A stretch of 64,000 nt of DNA from Euryodendron excelsum (lineage: Eukaryota > Streptophyta > Magnoliopsida > Ericales > Pentaphylacaceae). The notes under the pieces were generated by a model, which saw nothing but the letters and a program-made list of their open reading frames with translations, did no database searches and was not told the origin of the DNA. The stretch covers positions 10,734,001-10,798,000 of the forward strand of contig CM065383.1 in the NCBI GenBank assembly GCA_033060915.1. The letters are read 5' to 3'. How positions within the stretch are numbered: the stretch's first letter is position 1; every line of letters begins with the position of its first letter. Positions 14,101 to 26,214 of the stretch are shown here, one piece after another. Both the position numbers and the translations under genes were made by a program.

Positions 14101-14628
14101 TAAGACACCAGTTCCAGTGCCAACCTGTCCTATATTGAAAAACTCTATCAATCATCAATGTGTTCATTTGAAAAAAAAACACAACCAAAGACTTGGCAGT
14201 CCCATCTCTATCAATGATCCTACATCCACTTAAGATGGTGTTACTGATATGCATGTGTATATGTATATACATGATGAGGGTACACATAATGATAATAAAC
14301 ACATCAATGAAAAAAAATAGGCAGCTCATATTTCATCCATTAATAACTATGTGTTAGAAGTATTATCTAAAATATGGACAGAGGAGCATGATCTATTCAA
14401 CTTGTGGGAAAACTCCACTTGTATCTCTTCTCACCCACCACTTCCAATAAAAGAAGTGGAGTGATGTTTGATAACAGTCTGATTCATTACATGGTTTAAC
14501 CAGAAATAAAGTAGCATACCATCGAATGCAATACCATTGCACCTTAAGAACACATACTGCAATTAATGTGCGATAGAGAGATTGTTAATACCATGGCCAA
14601 AAAGGGTAGATAATAAGAAAATGAAAAA
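8147..14628. other. Long intergenic region, EB1C to cyclin D3
   Basis: About 6.5 kb without a supported gene. The first few hundred bases are probably the EB1C 3' UTR. The segment near 8960-9420 ends in CGCAAACAAACAGGACC, which looks like the terminus of a Tourist-like MITE, but I could not find a convincing partner at its left end. A short GA run occurs at about 11359-11378. The rest is AT-rich, with only short, unlinked open frames and no family motifs. Confidence 0.45.
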
Positions 14629-16083
14629 TCAACGAGGGCTGCCGACTACACCCACGGACATATGCCTTAATGAAGCCAATCTCAACAGCTGATCATGGGC
14701 TCTGCTCTTCTTGAACAGGGGCTCTGGTGAAGATGAAACTGACGATGCCACAGTCCAGGAATCATTCGAGCTATCGCAGCTGAAATTCGCCTCATTGACT
14801 CCATTTGGGCTGCTGGGTATGGACTGATACTTGCGCTTGTGGGTTTGGCATTGCATATGACTGTGATTTCCAGGTAGTTCCAGGATGAGATTATAGCAAT
14901 CATCTACTTTGTCCTGTTAAAAATGATTAAGGGTTAAAGTGTGGACTAATGAGGAAACGAATTTCCATCAACAATATAAGAGATTAAACGGAGTCTGGGA
15001 AAAGAAACCCATGTGAGTTAAGTACAAACCCTGTTGATTTTGAGGACATCCATAAGCTCATTCTGACAGTCCAACACGTTAAAAGGCTCGACCTCTTTGA
15101 TGACATTTAACATTGTTGCAGCAGCCAACACAGAAGGAAGATAACACGCAAATCTTGAATCTGTAAACAATACCCCATGTAAAACATGAGTTGATACACC
15201 AAAAGGGATGTGACATAGTCACATTTCTCTATCTTATTTCCAGCAACGGTGAAGTGAGAGCTGTTTGATCTACTTACCAGTAATGACAGAGAGAAGAAGG
15301 CGCTCACACCTCCACAGAAACTCCAAATGCAAATGTGTCTTGAATCTAAGCCTCCTTGCAATGTGATCAACGAATGAAAGTGGGGTCACAGGATTCATCT
15401 TCCATTCAAGAGTAGAGAGCACCAGAAGCTCCATTCTCTGAATTGTCTTTGCTTCGAACACGAACTTTGATTCTTCCACCTAATCACAATCCAAAGACAC
15501 ACATCAACGACACAATAAAATGCCTAAAAGCCATACAATACGACATTTTCGCAAACATCCACATGGCGTTGTGTAACAATACGATATCACATACTTGCAG
15601 GTCTAAGAGAAGAGGTACTTGCGTCTCCTCGACTTTGGCCCCTAAAGAGAGGCAAGCAACAGCAGCAAGCTGACTCATCCATGGCTTCTCTCTCTGAAAG
15701 CGAAGGCTTGATATGAATCTGTCAAAGTAGTTAACAGCTAAAACAATGGTCATAACAGTGAAACCATAGTGGGCAACGACCCTTAACATCCACTCAACAG
15801 CCTCTCTCCTTGCCACCATTAAAGACCCATCTGAGTTTAAGCCACTCTGACCCAAAAGAGTCTCTTTCTCTTTGGAGATCAGTGACACGAGCTCATCTTC
15901 TTCCCAATCCAAGTCATGTTCCAAGAAAACCAAAGGTCCCTTCACATTCTCGTCACAGTTCTCACTCCCTTCTTCCAAGCCATACTCTCCTAAATCTTCC
16001 TCAAAATGCTCCTCTTCACAATAGAGACCATCGAGAACCAACATAGGGTTCTGTTGCTGTGTCTCTTGCTCTTGGGAAGCCAT
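14629..16083 (-). CDS. CYCD3: D3-type cyclin
   Basis: Four exons read from the minus strand (16083-15595, 15479-15278, 15160-15030, 14913-14629) give 368 aa, the normal size for CYCD3. The start is the ATG at 16083; the open frame extends upstream only through GTG codons. The Rb-binding motif LxCxE is present as LYCEE (residues 20-24) near the N-terminus, after which an acidic stretch leads into the cyclin box (about 65-200: VEWMLRVVAHYGF, AVNYFDRFISS, SLGAKVEET). The C-terminal cyclin fold (exons 2-3) and a Ser-rich tail with KRKYQSIP and many SS/SP sites follow, in keeping with a phosphorylated, short-lived protein. CYCD3 partners with CDKA to phosphorylate RBR at G1/S, downstream of cytokinin; this is family knowledge. 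All introns are GT-AG. Confidence 0.95.
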
Positions 16084-16363
16084 GTTCTTGTTCTGAGAAG
16101 GAGACACCACTGAAGCCTTTGCTCATTATATTCAAGAGCAGATGTAGTAGGAAAGATCAAAGCTCAATCCTGGACCCCGGTAGCATATCTGCATCTGTTT
16201 CCCTCTCTCTCTCTCTCTGTAGTGTAGACCCCAGAGACAGAAAGCAAGAGGGACCCAAACAGAGAAAGCAAAGGAGTGATTTTATCTGAGTAGCTATCAC
16301 GCCTGTCCTTTTTTCCCCTATTTTTTCTCTTCTTTGTTTTTTCAAGGACTTTCAGGAGGGCTG

Positions 16364-16371
16364 TTTGGCGC
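16364..16371 (+). promoter_or_regulatory. E2F-type site upstream of the cyclin D3 gene
   Basis: TTTGGCGC matches the E2F/DP consensus TTTSSCGC. It lies 281 bp upstream of the cyclin ATG, with a TATA-like TATATAG about 65 bp farther out (near 16430) on the cyclin strand, so it would fall close to the transcription start. E2F sites mark S-phase genes; here one would let the RBR-E2F switch feed back on its upstream cyclin. The match is seen; its activity is inferred. Confidence 0.45.
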
Positions 16372-17316
16372 GCTGGAAAATGGAATGTAACGGCACACTC
16401 ACCGAGTCCATCAGTGAAAATAACCTCTCTATATATCTACCTGTATGTATAAGTAACGATATATATACAGTGTATTGCTACCTGTATATACATTAGACAC
16501 TGCTCAGTTAAAGAATATACTACGAAAGATACAGATATATATACGTATCTGACCAGTAAAGTTTTGGCCGTATGGACAGGACGTAAACTACGGAACTGCG
16601 TCTATGTAATACACCATATCGTAGACTCTCGTATCTGAGCGCGTGGAAACACTCACCAAGTGGTGTTAATCAAAAGGCTAACATAAGGTCAACCATGTGC
16701 TTCTAATTTGTTCATGTAGGTAAGAGAAAATATAATTAATTGGGTTAAATGAAAATAAATTTGATTCTTGATCACACTATCTAATATGATTTCATCAAAA
16801 ATAGGAAAAATTTTTACTGTACGTCAATCATATAATCCTTGCTTAAATATGGTAGAATCTCAATTCGTGTGCAATGTGGATCTTAAAACAGGTGCTCAAG
16901 AAAAGCTATAGAAGATTAACCTCATAGTAGATTTTTTTCATCGTATAATGAGATCAAATTTTAATATGAAAATTTGATCATACAGGTAATCATACAACCC
17001 TTGATAAGATAATAGAAATTAAAAGTAAATAAATCTTAATAGGTATCTTAAGATCATTTGTTAAGTATGTATTATATAATTGTACAAAGTGTAAAGCCTA
17101 TACTTGTTTTAAATACACTTGGAGGTGATTGGATTACAACTTAAAAAAATTATAAATTAAAAGCTTAAACTAGTTTTAAAAAATTATTTTTTTAAATGAC
17201 TTTTAAAGCTTAAAACTAGTTTTAAAAGTGATTTGTTTAAGCAAAAGTCAAATACAGTTTATAAAGATTATAAATTTAAATCATAAACTGCTAAAAAAGT
17301 AACATCTAAACACTTA

Positions 17317-17535
17317 GGCTCTGTTTAGTAAAGCTATCAGTTTTTATTTTTTGTTATATGTTTTTATTATTTGTTTTTTTTGAATATTTTTTGTGGTATG
17401 GTGACGAACATTTGTAAGTTACTGTTGTGCTCATTTTGATTTTTTTTGTTTTTTTTCAAATTTTGTAAATAATTAAAACAGAAAAATATTAAATTAAATT
17501 TTAAAAAAAAATAAAAAAAGTTACCAAACAAGGTC
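17317..17535. mobile_element. Tourist-like (PIF/Harbinger) MITE
   Basis: A 219-bp AT-rich segment has imperfect terminal inverted repeats, GGCTCTGTTTAGTAA on the left and GACCTTGTTTGGTAA on the right when reversed, and is flanked on both sides by TTA (17314-17316 and 17536-17538), the target duplication of this superfamily. There is no coding capacity, so it would depend on a transposase in trans. Confidence 0.65.
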
Positions 17536-19695
17536 TTATGTTTCCTCCAGTAAGATAATACATATTTAATATTATAGGGCTCCCTAGGTAAGTTTTTACT
17601 TAGATTGAATTTGAGAGGTGTAGGACACGCGATTCTGGGGGATGTGGTTGGGTTTAAAGCGTTGACCATATCGACCGGGTTTGTCTTATTTGCTTGGAGA
17701 AATCAGAAAACGTGTGGCACGCGAAACCTTGGGTGTGTGTACTAGTAATTTACTATTTTAGCCTTTTTAGGTGATTAATAATTAATTATCTCTCCTTTCA
17801 AAAAATAAGAATAATAATAATTTACTATTTACACCCAGCTAGGACTCCCAACGGTTCCGTGATTGTGTTGCACGGACACGTGCAGCACCTAAAGTGGCTG
17901 AGCGGACCACCAATTTTTTCTTTTTTTTTTTTTTGTTTTTTACATACTCTGACCTGATAACCAATAGATAATGAAGAGAATTTATGCTTAGGACCGGGGT
18001 GGATTTCAAATTAAAAAAATTTGGGGACATTTTTTTTTTCTCGAAATTGTGTTCAATCGCTATACATCTGAAAGTTGAGAATTGGACACAAGTGAATCAA
18101 TCAATTATTCGTTTCTCATTGAGTAGTTAGAATAGTAAAATGACGCAAAATATTATTTTTTTTAAATCCCATTTCTAAGAAACAAAAGAAGATTTAAAAA
18201 AAAAATACGCTCGTAAGATAGAGAAAAAAATATGTAAGTTACAATGGTGTGTGTATTTTTGCAAATGCACAAATTACAATTGACATCTCATCATTGTGTC
18301 GGACCGTCGATCATTAAGTAATAACTAACTGAACTAGTTTAATTGACCAAAATTTTTAATCTTTTTTTAAAAAATTAAGAGTTCAAACCGTTTTCTCTCA
18401 AATCTTCTTTTTGTTTCAATTTTTCTTGTAATTCTTCTTAATAAACCAAAAAAAAAAATCAAGTAATACCAGAATTTGACATCTTTAACAATGGGCTTTA
18501 TAAATCTAGACAGATAAATAAAATTTAATTGCAGTTTGGACCAATGTTCAAAACTTCAAATACAAAAATATTCTCAAACTTTCTATCAAACTAATATTTG
18601 ATATGCATGCTGTACTCTCGGCTTGCAACTTCTCCGAAATGAGAAGCTCTCTCTCTCTCCCACTCTCCAAAAGCTAAGCAGCTATTGTCGTTTCGTTTCC
18701 GCAGTGCAGATGTGTTGTCAGTTGTCATTTCATAGAAGTTGTAGGGTTTCAGTGTTGACCCATCAGCTCCCTCTTTTGTTTGTATGTGCCTAATAGTAGA
18801 AAAATTATTCAATCTCTTGCCCTTCCTTGCAATAGATCGAGATCTCCCCTTCATTCCATAATAAAAATAAAAATGGCATTTTCATTCCACCAACCAACTA
18901 ATGAATTAGATGAATGAAACTTATCAAATTTATTATAAAAATTATATCATTTTGTATTAATATTTATTTTTTTATATATAATTATAAAATAATGTAAATT
19001 TTTATTTTAATCATAGAATGTAAGGAATACTAATCTCACTTATTCAAACTATGATAGGACTCAATAAGGAAATTGCTCATTGTATTACGAGAGTAAGAAA
19101 TAGCGTGTGTGATGTTTTAAGAACATTGAATAATTTTTTTTAAATTTAAGGCCTATTAAAACACTTATTAAGATATCTCTTATTTGTAAAATAATTTTAC
19201 TAACATGTGTCATTATGACACATTTAAGTATGTCTTGTCTAATTATACAAAGTGTTAAAATTATATTTTCATAATTTTTCAAACAAACATGCTTATTGTC
19301 ATAACCACACCTTTTTGTTTTTTTTTTTTTTAATTTTTGGTAAGATTAGAATTTTCATGTGGTGAATTAATCATAATGGTTGCTTTAAATACTGGAATCC
19401 GCAAATCCTCGCGAAATCAACACAGTTTCTCTTAGGAGTGTACAAGTGACCGTGAGAATCGAAACCGAACCCGACCACACTGATGTAGATTGGTTCGTCG
19501 TAGTTCCTGTCTTTGAAAAACCGATTATATTGGTTCGGTTCTATGTTGAATGATTTGTAAACCGAATCCAACCGGGAACCAAACCGATACAGAACCGTTC
19601 TGAATGTATAATTTTAAAAATGATACTCCACACCGTGCAACATGGGAAAACTCATAATGAAATTACATAACACAGTAAACTCTCTCTCTCCCTCC

Positions 19696-19728
<33 letters not shown>

Positions 19729-21042
19729 CACATATATAGATTCTTGCAATGCATATTGTATATATACATACATACAGAGATTCATGTCTGCAAGACCGCT
19801 CAAAAGCATAAGGTCATAAAAGTTTATCTTCCCTCTCTTCCAGATTTTTGTGTCTGCCTTCCATACCTTCAAATCACTTGCTTGGAAAGCTGCTAATTTC
19901 AGCAAATAAACAATTAAATCACTATCAAATGCAATCTCTCAACGTAATATAAGAAATTGTTCTTGGTTTTTCATTTTTCTCTTCCTTTGAATGCTATCAA
20001 ATGCATCCCTCAAAGTAATGTAAGAAATTGTTCTTGGTTTCCCATTGTTATGTTCCCTTAAATAACCAAGAAGAAAATAAAGAAAGAGACAAAACACAAA
20101 GAGATAGATTTATCAGATGTTCAGATCATTTAAATAGTATTGTTTAAAGAGAAATAAGAAAGAGGTTTATAGAGAAACCAAACAGACAAAGAGAGATTAC
20201 ATATGTCGAGAGAGAATGAATCAATTTTTGAATGATTGAAAAAATAGAACAAGGGTTTGAAGATAGAGAGACTCCATGTGACGGGTCATTGAGAAAAAGA
20301 GATGTAAGTGGAGAGTTTTAGTATATAGAGAGAGAGAGGGTGGGGTAGCTAATATGGATGAGGCACTGAGGTTGCTTCGGCTAGCAAGGAAGTTCTGATA
20401 GCTCTGGATAAAACCCCACAAACTGTAGCAAAAACTCACTTATCCCACATCGGATGAGAATAAGAAAGTCTTACTTTATAAATTTGTAAAAGCAGTTCTT
20501 ACTGCTAGTGGTACTATAGTGGAAGTACAGCGATGTTTGTGGTTTCCAATAATTTATTAATACATATTCAGGTGAGAACCGGGCCCGGTGGGTTCTAGCT
20601 TAGGTGGTAAACCGAACCCATTTTCGTTCACTTCTAGTTTATCTCCTACAAAGTCTCACCCACGTTGAGTTTTCCTTTTTTATCTTTTGGGTAAATTGGT
20701 CGAGACTTATTAAAGTTGTGGTTTTTGTAACAATTCCGAAGTACAATGTTTTTCCCTGTTAAAAAACTCACAAGGGGCTTGTCTCTACTTTTCAGGTAGG
20801 GGGGTATTGACGCTGCCAAGGGGTCTATACATAGAAGCTGGAAGCAGCAGAACCATAAACAATGTCCCTCCTTTATTTGTGTATATAAAAAAAGTTTATT
20901 CATTTATGTCTTTCTTAGATCAAAGTGATTACGTACATGCACTATCTGTCGTTTCCAATGTCTGTAGTATTTGATTTCAAAGATTCACTTGTTCTCTCCT
21001 CAGTCGATAAAAGCACTCTCTAAGCTCTTTCTTTTTCATTAT

Positions 21043-21045
<3 letters not shown>

Positions 21046-21090
<45 letters not shown>
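21046..21090. repeat. GA microsatellite
   Basis: About 22 uninterrupted GA units, the longest simple repeat in the window, in an intergenic setting. Confidence 0.95.
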
Positions 21091-21091
<1 letters not shown>

Positions 21092-21600
21092 ATGCTTGCA
21101 TCAACTTTTTTTTCTTATTTCCTTATTTAACTCTTTTATTGTGTTGCGTACGATAAAGGGTGGTGGGTGCAGATAAAAACTTTGTATTGCTTCTTTGCCA
21201 AAAGATATGCATCTAGGGTTTGCAGTCTGAACTTATATGGATTATGGACTCCTTTTTCTTCTATTATTTCTTCTCTTTCAAGGCTCAATCTGCGAGGCCC
21301 AGAGAGAGAGAGAGGGAGAGAGAGTATGGTGGAAGTTGATGTCCACCGCGAGCCAACTTTCACTAAAAAACAGAACAAAGGTCACTAGTGTTAGCTGTTT
21401 ACCATGCTATTTGTTTTAACACAACGTTGCTTTTCATACTTTCCACTTTTTATAAATTAGACGAGTAGAACCATAAGCCTTTTCTATTCTTCGAATTCCG
21501 AACAACAAACACAGCTGTTGCATCAAATTCAATTTATTCACTAGAATTCCACCCCTCCTCTCTCTCTTCCCAACAAATTAACATAATAGCATCTCCTTAA

Positions 21601-21924
21601 GAGTCTGTTTGATACTTATGGAAGGAAAAGTAAAAGAAAAAGAAAGAGAAATGAAATGAAAGAAAACGTATAAGAAAAAGTGATTTCTTTATTTGGTTTT
21701 GCAAATAAAATGAAAGAAAAAGTAAAAGAAAAATTATTTTCTATTGTTTGAATTGAAAGAAAAGAAAAAAAAAGACAATAAAATAACTATTAAAAAAGAA
21801 AGAGAAGAAAAAAGGAAGAAAAAGTGGGTAGATTCTCTTATCTTCTCTCCTTAATTAGAAACCCAATAAAGAAAGAAATATTTTTCTTTTCTTTCCTTTT
21901 TTGTTTCTCTCACAAACAGAGCCC
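21601..21924. mobile_element. Candidate MITE with purine-rich interior
   Basis: The left edge GAGTCTGTTTGATAC and the reversed right edge GGGCTCTGTTTGTGAG are similar and carry the CTGTTTG core common in Tourist-like MITEs. The interior is dominated by runs of AAAG/GAAAA on this strand. No clear target duplication is seen, so the call is tentative. Confidence 0.35.
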
Positions 21925-22351
21925 AAGTCTTTCCATACCCTTTACTAGGTAAATAATGTGGAAGCCACCAAAATTCATGTAGACCGAAACAATTATAGTA
22001 GTTACATCTTTGGCATATAGACATTGAAGTTCGCGGCTTCTTTTAATCTTGCCAAACCCTTATTAGATGGAGTTATTACTTATTTACACCATTCTCTTCA
22101 AACAATTATTAGTGTGGTATGTAGATGATGATGTTCTAAGCGTTTCAAGATGTGCACCAAAGAATAGTCACAGGGCTATATCCGTTGAGAACGATATGCT
22201 GGGTAACAGCTCGTAGAGTTTTATTTAGGAGACTTGCACCTCCAGGCTCCATCTTGGCCTCAAGGACACTAGCTATCTGGGGCATGAATGGGCTTCGGCC
22301 AACCCAAGTGAACCCAAATTTAGTTCATTAGGAGATGTTAATAAACCACTT

Positions 22352-23256
22352 TGTCGGGCAGAGGCTTGGAGGACCAAGTCCAACATCCTACCGCGTGCGC
22401 GTAGTTGAGACGAAACGCTGACTATTGTGAAGATTTAAGAAAATAAAGTTATGCTTTGACTAACAGCAATTACTTTTGATGCAGTGGTAAGCGCTTAGTT
22501 CGAACAATTAGTATCAGAGTAGGTCATGGGTTCGACTCCCCTGGAGGGCATGCTGTTTGCGGGCAGGTGCTTGGGGGGCAAGGGGAGATTGTTGGGCAAA
22601 GACCTAGAGGGCCAAGTCTAGTATTCTGTCGCGTGCGTGCAGTTGAGACGGAACGCTGGCTACTGTAAAGGTTTATTTCACGCACAGTCGAGACAAGACG
22701 CTGGCTACTGTAAAGATTTAAGGAAATAAAGTTGTGCCTTGACTAACAGCAATTGTTTTGGCACAGTGGTAAGCATAGTTGTCAATCTCGTACCGGTCAA
22801 GGTACTGTTTTTGCTATTGGTACGGTACGTATCGATACCGGTGCAATACCGGGTACCGTATTGGATTTATCGCTATAAATATTATATGCTATAAAAAAAT
22901 ATATATTTAAAATGTTAAGGTTTTAATATAATGTAAACATGTAATTCAACCCAAATATATTTTTAAAAATACTTAAAAAAACATAGTATTGTCTAGTATA
23001 TGCCTAAAATAAATTTTAATTGACAATTATCTTCAAAAAAGAATAAAATTAAATTATTTTGAAATAAATTATACAAAACCGGTACCGTCTGGTATTTTCG
23101 GTACCACCGGTATCGGCCGGTATTTCCGATATCGGCCGGTATTTTCTGGTATTGGCCGGTACCTTGACCGGTACGGTACCAATACCTTTTTGTACCGAAT
23201 TAAGGCCGGTACGGTACGAGATTAATTACTATGGTGGTAAGCGCTTGATCTTAACA
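22352..23256 (+). mobile_element. TRIM-like miniature LTR retrotransposon
   Basis: The element has all structural marks of a retrotransposon but no genes. The 5' LTR is 22352-22506 (155 bp, TGTCGGGC to GAACA). A primer-binding-site-like TAGTATCAGAGT follows (10 of 12 match to the initiator-Met type TGGTATCAGAGC), then an internal part of only about 83 bp, a purine tract GGGGGGCAAGGGGAGA, and a 3' LTR starting TGTTGGGC at 22590. The 3' LTR ends TAACA at 23256. The 5-bp target duplication CACTT is perfect (22347-22351 and 23257-23261). The 3' LTR is longer because of a 44-45 bp internal tandem duplication and a nested MITE at 22774-23233. Mobility would need proteins from another LTR element. 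Confidence 0.8.
22774..23233. mobile_element. hAT-like MITE nested in the TRIM 3' LTR
   Basis: This 460-bp segment is bounded by inverted repeats CATAGTTGTCAATCTCGTAC (left) and CATAGTAATTAATCTCGTAC (right, reversed) and is flanked by a perfect 8-bp duplication GTGGTAAG (22766-22773 and 23234-23241), the size typical of hAT elements. If the next base is counted the repeat is 9 bp, which would allow a Mutator relative. The ends are rich in palindromic GGTACC/ACCGGT motifs, so the single strand could fold strongly. It interrupts the LTR copy that is continuous in the 5' LTR, so it arrived later than the TRIM. Confidence 0.75.
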
Positions 23257-23261
23257 CACTT

Positions 23262-25260
23262 GTTTGGATCCAACTTATTATTATAGCTTTTAGTTTATGC
23301 TTATAACTTTTTAAATTACTGCTTAACTTATTTCACAAAGCTACTTAAAATAATCACTTCTCGCAAGATAGCTTATGGCTTATTACCAAATACAATTTGT
23401 TTTTTTTTTTTTTTTTCTGTTTTATAGCCTGCTGTAATACGAATTTTTTTTTCTTCTGTTTTATAGCATGCTATAATACGAAACAACTCAACCGTCTAGC
23501 AAGGGCGAGGCGTCATACGAAGACTAGATAGAGAATACTGTGATTCAAAAAATGATGTCTACTCCATATCCCGTTACTTTTTTTATATTTTTTGGCTACA
23601 TGTCGTTCAGACCATTGATCGATTACTCTCTTAGGTATTTGTTATATAAATCAAATAAACTTTTGTATTATATAAATAATTAGTCACTGTCGAAAAAATT
23701 AAACATGAAATCTCTTGCTTAACAAAAATGTCAGCCTGCCACTGGCTACCCTCATTGTTCTAACTTAGTAGTAGGTGAATACACCGTCGATAACACTGCC
23801 CTATTTTTATTTTATATTGGCAGCTAAAAGCTAGGTGGGCACGTATATATAACGACTATGTAGTGCTTTACCATCCATTACTTATTTGAACAATCAGAAC
23901 CACATATTGTGGCTTCAATGGCTTTGACTTAAAAAATAAAAACAAAACCTCGAGGAAAGTCCAACTTGATCGAGTGCTGATGAGTCTGACTCTGCCCCCA
24001 ACAAGTTGTGCTCCTGTGCCATTCCTTTAATAGTGGTCAAAAGGGCCATACGAAAAAAAGGACCACAATGGAGGACTTGAGTTGGATTTTCGACATCCCA
24101 TTAATTCCGCTATTGTTCCAATTTCAAATGCTAAATATCAATGAAGCCGACCGATCGATTGACTGCAAAAATTCTTTGAAACGTGCTTCGAGTGGTGGGT
24201 CAAAGAAGATTTTCTTAGTGTTTGCCGATCAAATTGGATGATTAGTCACCCCCATCGGGTCAAATATTATAACCTACGCATGTTAACTTTCGTGAAAAGA
24301 GCGAAAAATGATAATTTTTTAAAAATAATTTGTGCAAAAGACATTTGACATGACAATGATATTTTTTTAAGTTAAAATTAATAAAAATTTTATTTTAAAA
24401 TAAATTACTCTCATTTAACCACGTTATTCTGCTTATTAACCTTATATAAATTTTGTGATCGTATAATATTTACTCGGGATGCATATTGAATCAATACTTC
24501 CATCTTGGGATTGGAGACTTGCATTTTGATTGCCCTTGAGGTTATCATGGCATGGCCGGCATGGCATGTGAAATTAACACTCTTAGAAGCAATGTGCCTA
24601 AGCCCTCGTACACATAATAGACCTCTATTAATCAATTTGAAAGCCCGCCCCTTCATAAACATGTTGTGGAGACTTGAGAAGTAGTGTAAATAGTAAATAC
24701 TACGCCCAACTACGGCCCAACTCCTCTTTGGGTCAGTTAAACTGCAAATCCAACCCTCTACATTGTCTGTGGAGTTTGCAGTGCATTAAGAGGGAGGGGA
24801 AGACATTGAAGTCATCCCGGCAAGTCGGTTATGTTTGGGGCATAAATCAACACAAGAAACAAAATTTATATCTGATCACGGACGAAGCCAGGGTTGAGCC
24901 AAGATAGGCTTGGCCCCCCTATTCAAATTAAAAAAAAAAAAAAAAAAAACCCCTTTCAATAAAACCCATGTTGTAACCCAATGTTGGCCCAAGAATAAGA
25001 TCATAGCTTCGTTACCGTCTTTAATTGTATTTTTAATATTAAAAATTATTTATTTTTAAATTTATGGGATAGCATCTTTTTTACAATCAAACTCCCAGTG
25101 GTTGTAAATTATTTGTCGAAAACCCACCTAAGGTATGTGATAAAGGACTGCAGGTTCTTTTCTGGAAGATTCATGACAGCACTAATGAAGCCTTTTGCAA
25201 AGAAAGTAACTGTTTTGATTACCTAACTACCAACGGGTGAAGGTCAAAAGGCTGATGTGC
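23262..25260. other. Intergenic, transposon-flanking DNA
   Basis: No gene is supported. The stretch has a T-run at about 23400-23416 and an A-run at about 24931-24949. The sequence around 24880 (CACGGACGAAGCCAGGGTTG) resembles the ends of repeats carrying a 'GGAGCCA' motif and may be a fragment related to the element at 25262-28470. The rest is AT-rich and unremarkable. Confidence 0.35.
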
Positions 25261-25957
25261 CCAGTGGCAGAGCCAAAAATTTCGAAGGGTCAAGGAAAAA
25301 TTATTTAGTGGTGTCATTATACTAAACTTAGCAAATATAAAAAAAAAAAAAAGTCAATTACATTTTGTATCCCTACAGTTTGCATTGTGTCTCACTTTGC
25401 CGTTTGTACTTTGAATTGCACCAATCAACACCTCAACCTTTTGGTTAAGTACCAATGTGACCCCTCATGGGGACGCCGTCCGAAATAGAGCCGGAAAAGA
25501 ACCATGTTATCTTCACGTGCTTTGCTGGGATGGGCTTTATAAGGATTTTGCTCCCTATTCCCGCCCAAATGCTAGGGCGTTCACTTGGTTACGAATTGGG
25601 ACAATTTTTATGCCCTAAACACACCGTATTTGAGGTAGGTGGTTGAAGACGACGGTGAAAATAAGCAAATCCCACAAGCAGTTGCTGAAGATGGAGAGGA
25701 ATTGACTGGGTTTAGGGCGGATAAAGAGCACGGGAGGGATGACCAGTGCTGGTGGTGGCAACAAGAAGCACTCGCATGGTATTTCTTCAGATAGGCTTTG
25801 TCTTGAATGTTTAGTATTTTAATGTGTAGAGCTTTTTTTGGGTTTCACATATATTTTAGATTTGTTACGAAAAGTAGTTCGTGTTTAGCTTTTATTGGTT
25901 GTACATGAATAGGGTGTTGGCTGTCTTGACTGTTTTTGCTTTCTTCATTGTTACAAC

Positions 25958-26105
25958 GTGGTCTCTTATAAGACCTGTTGTGTTGTTGGTTTTTCGTGTG
26001 GTCCCTTAGAGGACCTTTTGTGTTGTTGGTTTTCCATGTGGTCCCTCAGAGGACCTTCCAATTTTTTTTTTGTTGTCCATGTGGTTTCTCCGAGGACCTT
26101 TCGTA
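25958..26105. repeat. 40-bp tandem repeat inside the MULE
   Basis: Three full and one partial copies of a unit of about 40 bp (GTGGTCCCTTAGAGGACCTT plus a T-rich half) lie between the left TIR and the transposase remnant. Each unit contains an imperfect palindrome around GGTCC...GGACC. Confidence 0.7.
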
Positions 26106-26214
26106 ATGTATAATTTATAAGTGTGGGTCACAAGTATATGCTTCTTTACTGCATAGTTGAATTGATTAATACTTTACCATTGAGCTTACAGGGACTAATG
26201 ACTAATTTAGCATT

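Larger units (their letters stand above)
16084..22346. other. Intergenic region upstream of cyclin D3
   Basis: No gene is supported. The first 350 bp hold the cyclin leader (with a CT run at about 16202-16218) and promoter. A Tourist-like MITE lies at 17317-17535, a purine-rich MITE candidate at 21601-21924, and GA/CT/TA microsatellites at about 19680-19730, 21046-21090 and 21301-21325. The motif TCCCACATCGG at about 20443-20453 is typical of short plant LTRs and may mark a decayed LTR fragment. Confidence 0.45.

Noticed and set aside
16084..16110. N-terminal extension of cyclin D3 by nine codons
   Set aside because: It begins with GTG codons; the ATG at 16083 is the first.
18591..18854. 87-codon minus-strand frame with a basic start
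   Set aside because: No family resemblance and no supporting splice or leader context.
22160..22351. Short open stretch on the minus strand just left of the TRIM (reads like KMEPGGASLLNKTLRAVTQH)
   Set aside because: Too short and without a recognised family; could be a gene fragment but cannot be supported.
22480..22560. tRNA-like boxes (GGTTCGACTCCC) suggesting a tRNA or SINE
   Set aside because: The LTRs, primer site, purine tract and CACTT duplication explain the segment better as a TRIM; no cloverleaf was seen.
24008..24241. 77-codon plus-strand frame
   Set aside because: No family resemblance, no conserved motif; treated as chance.
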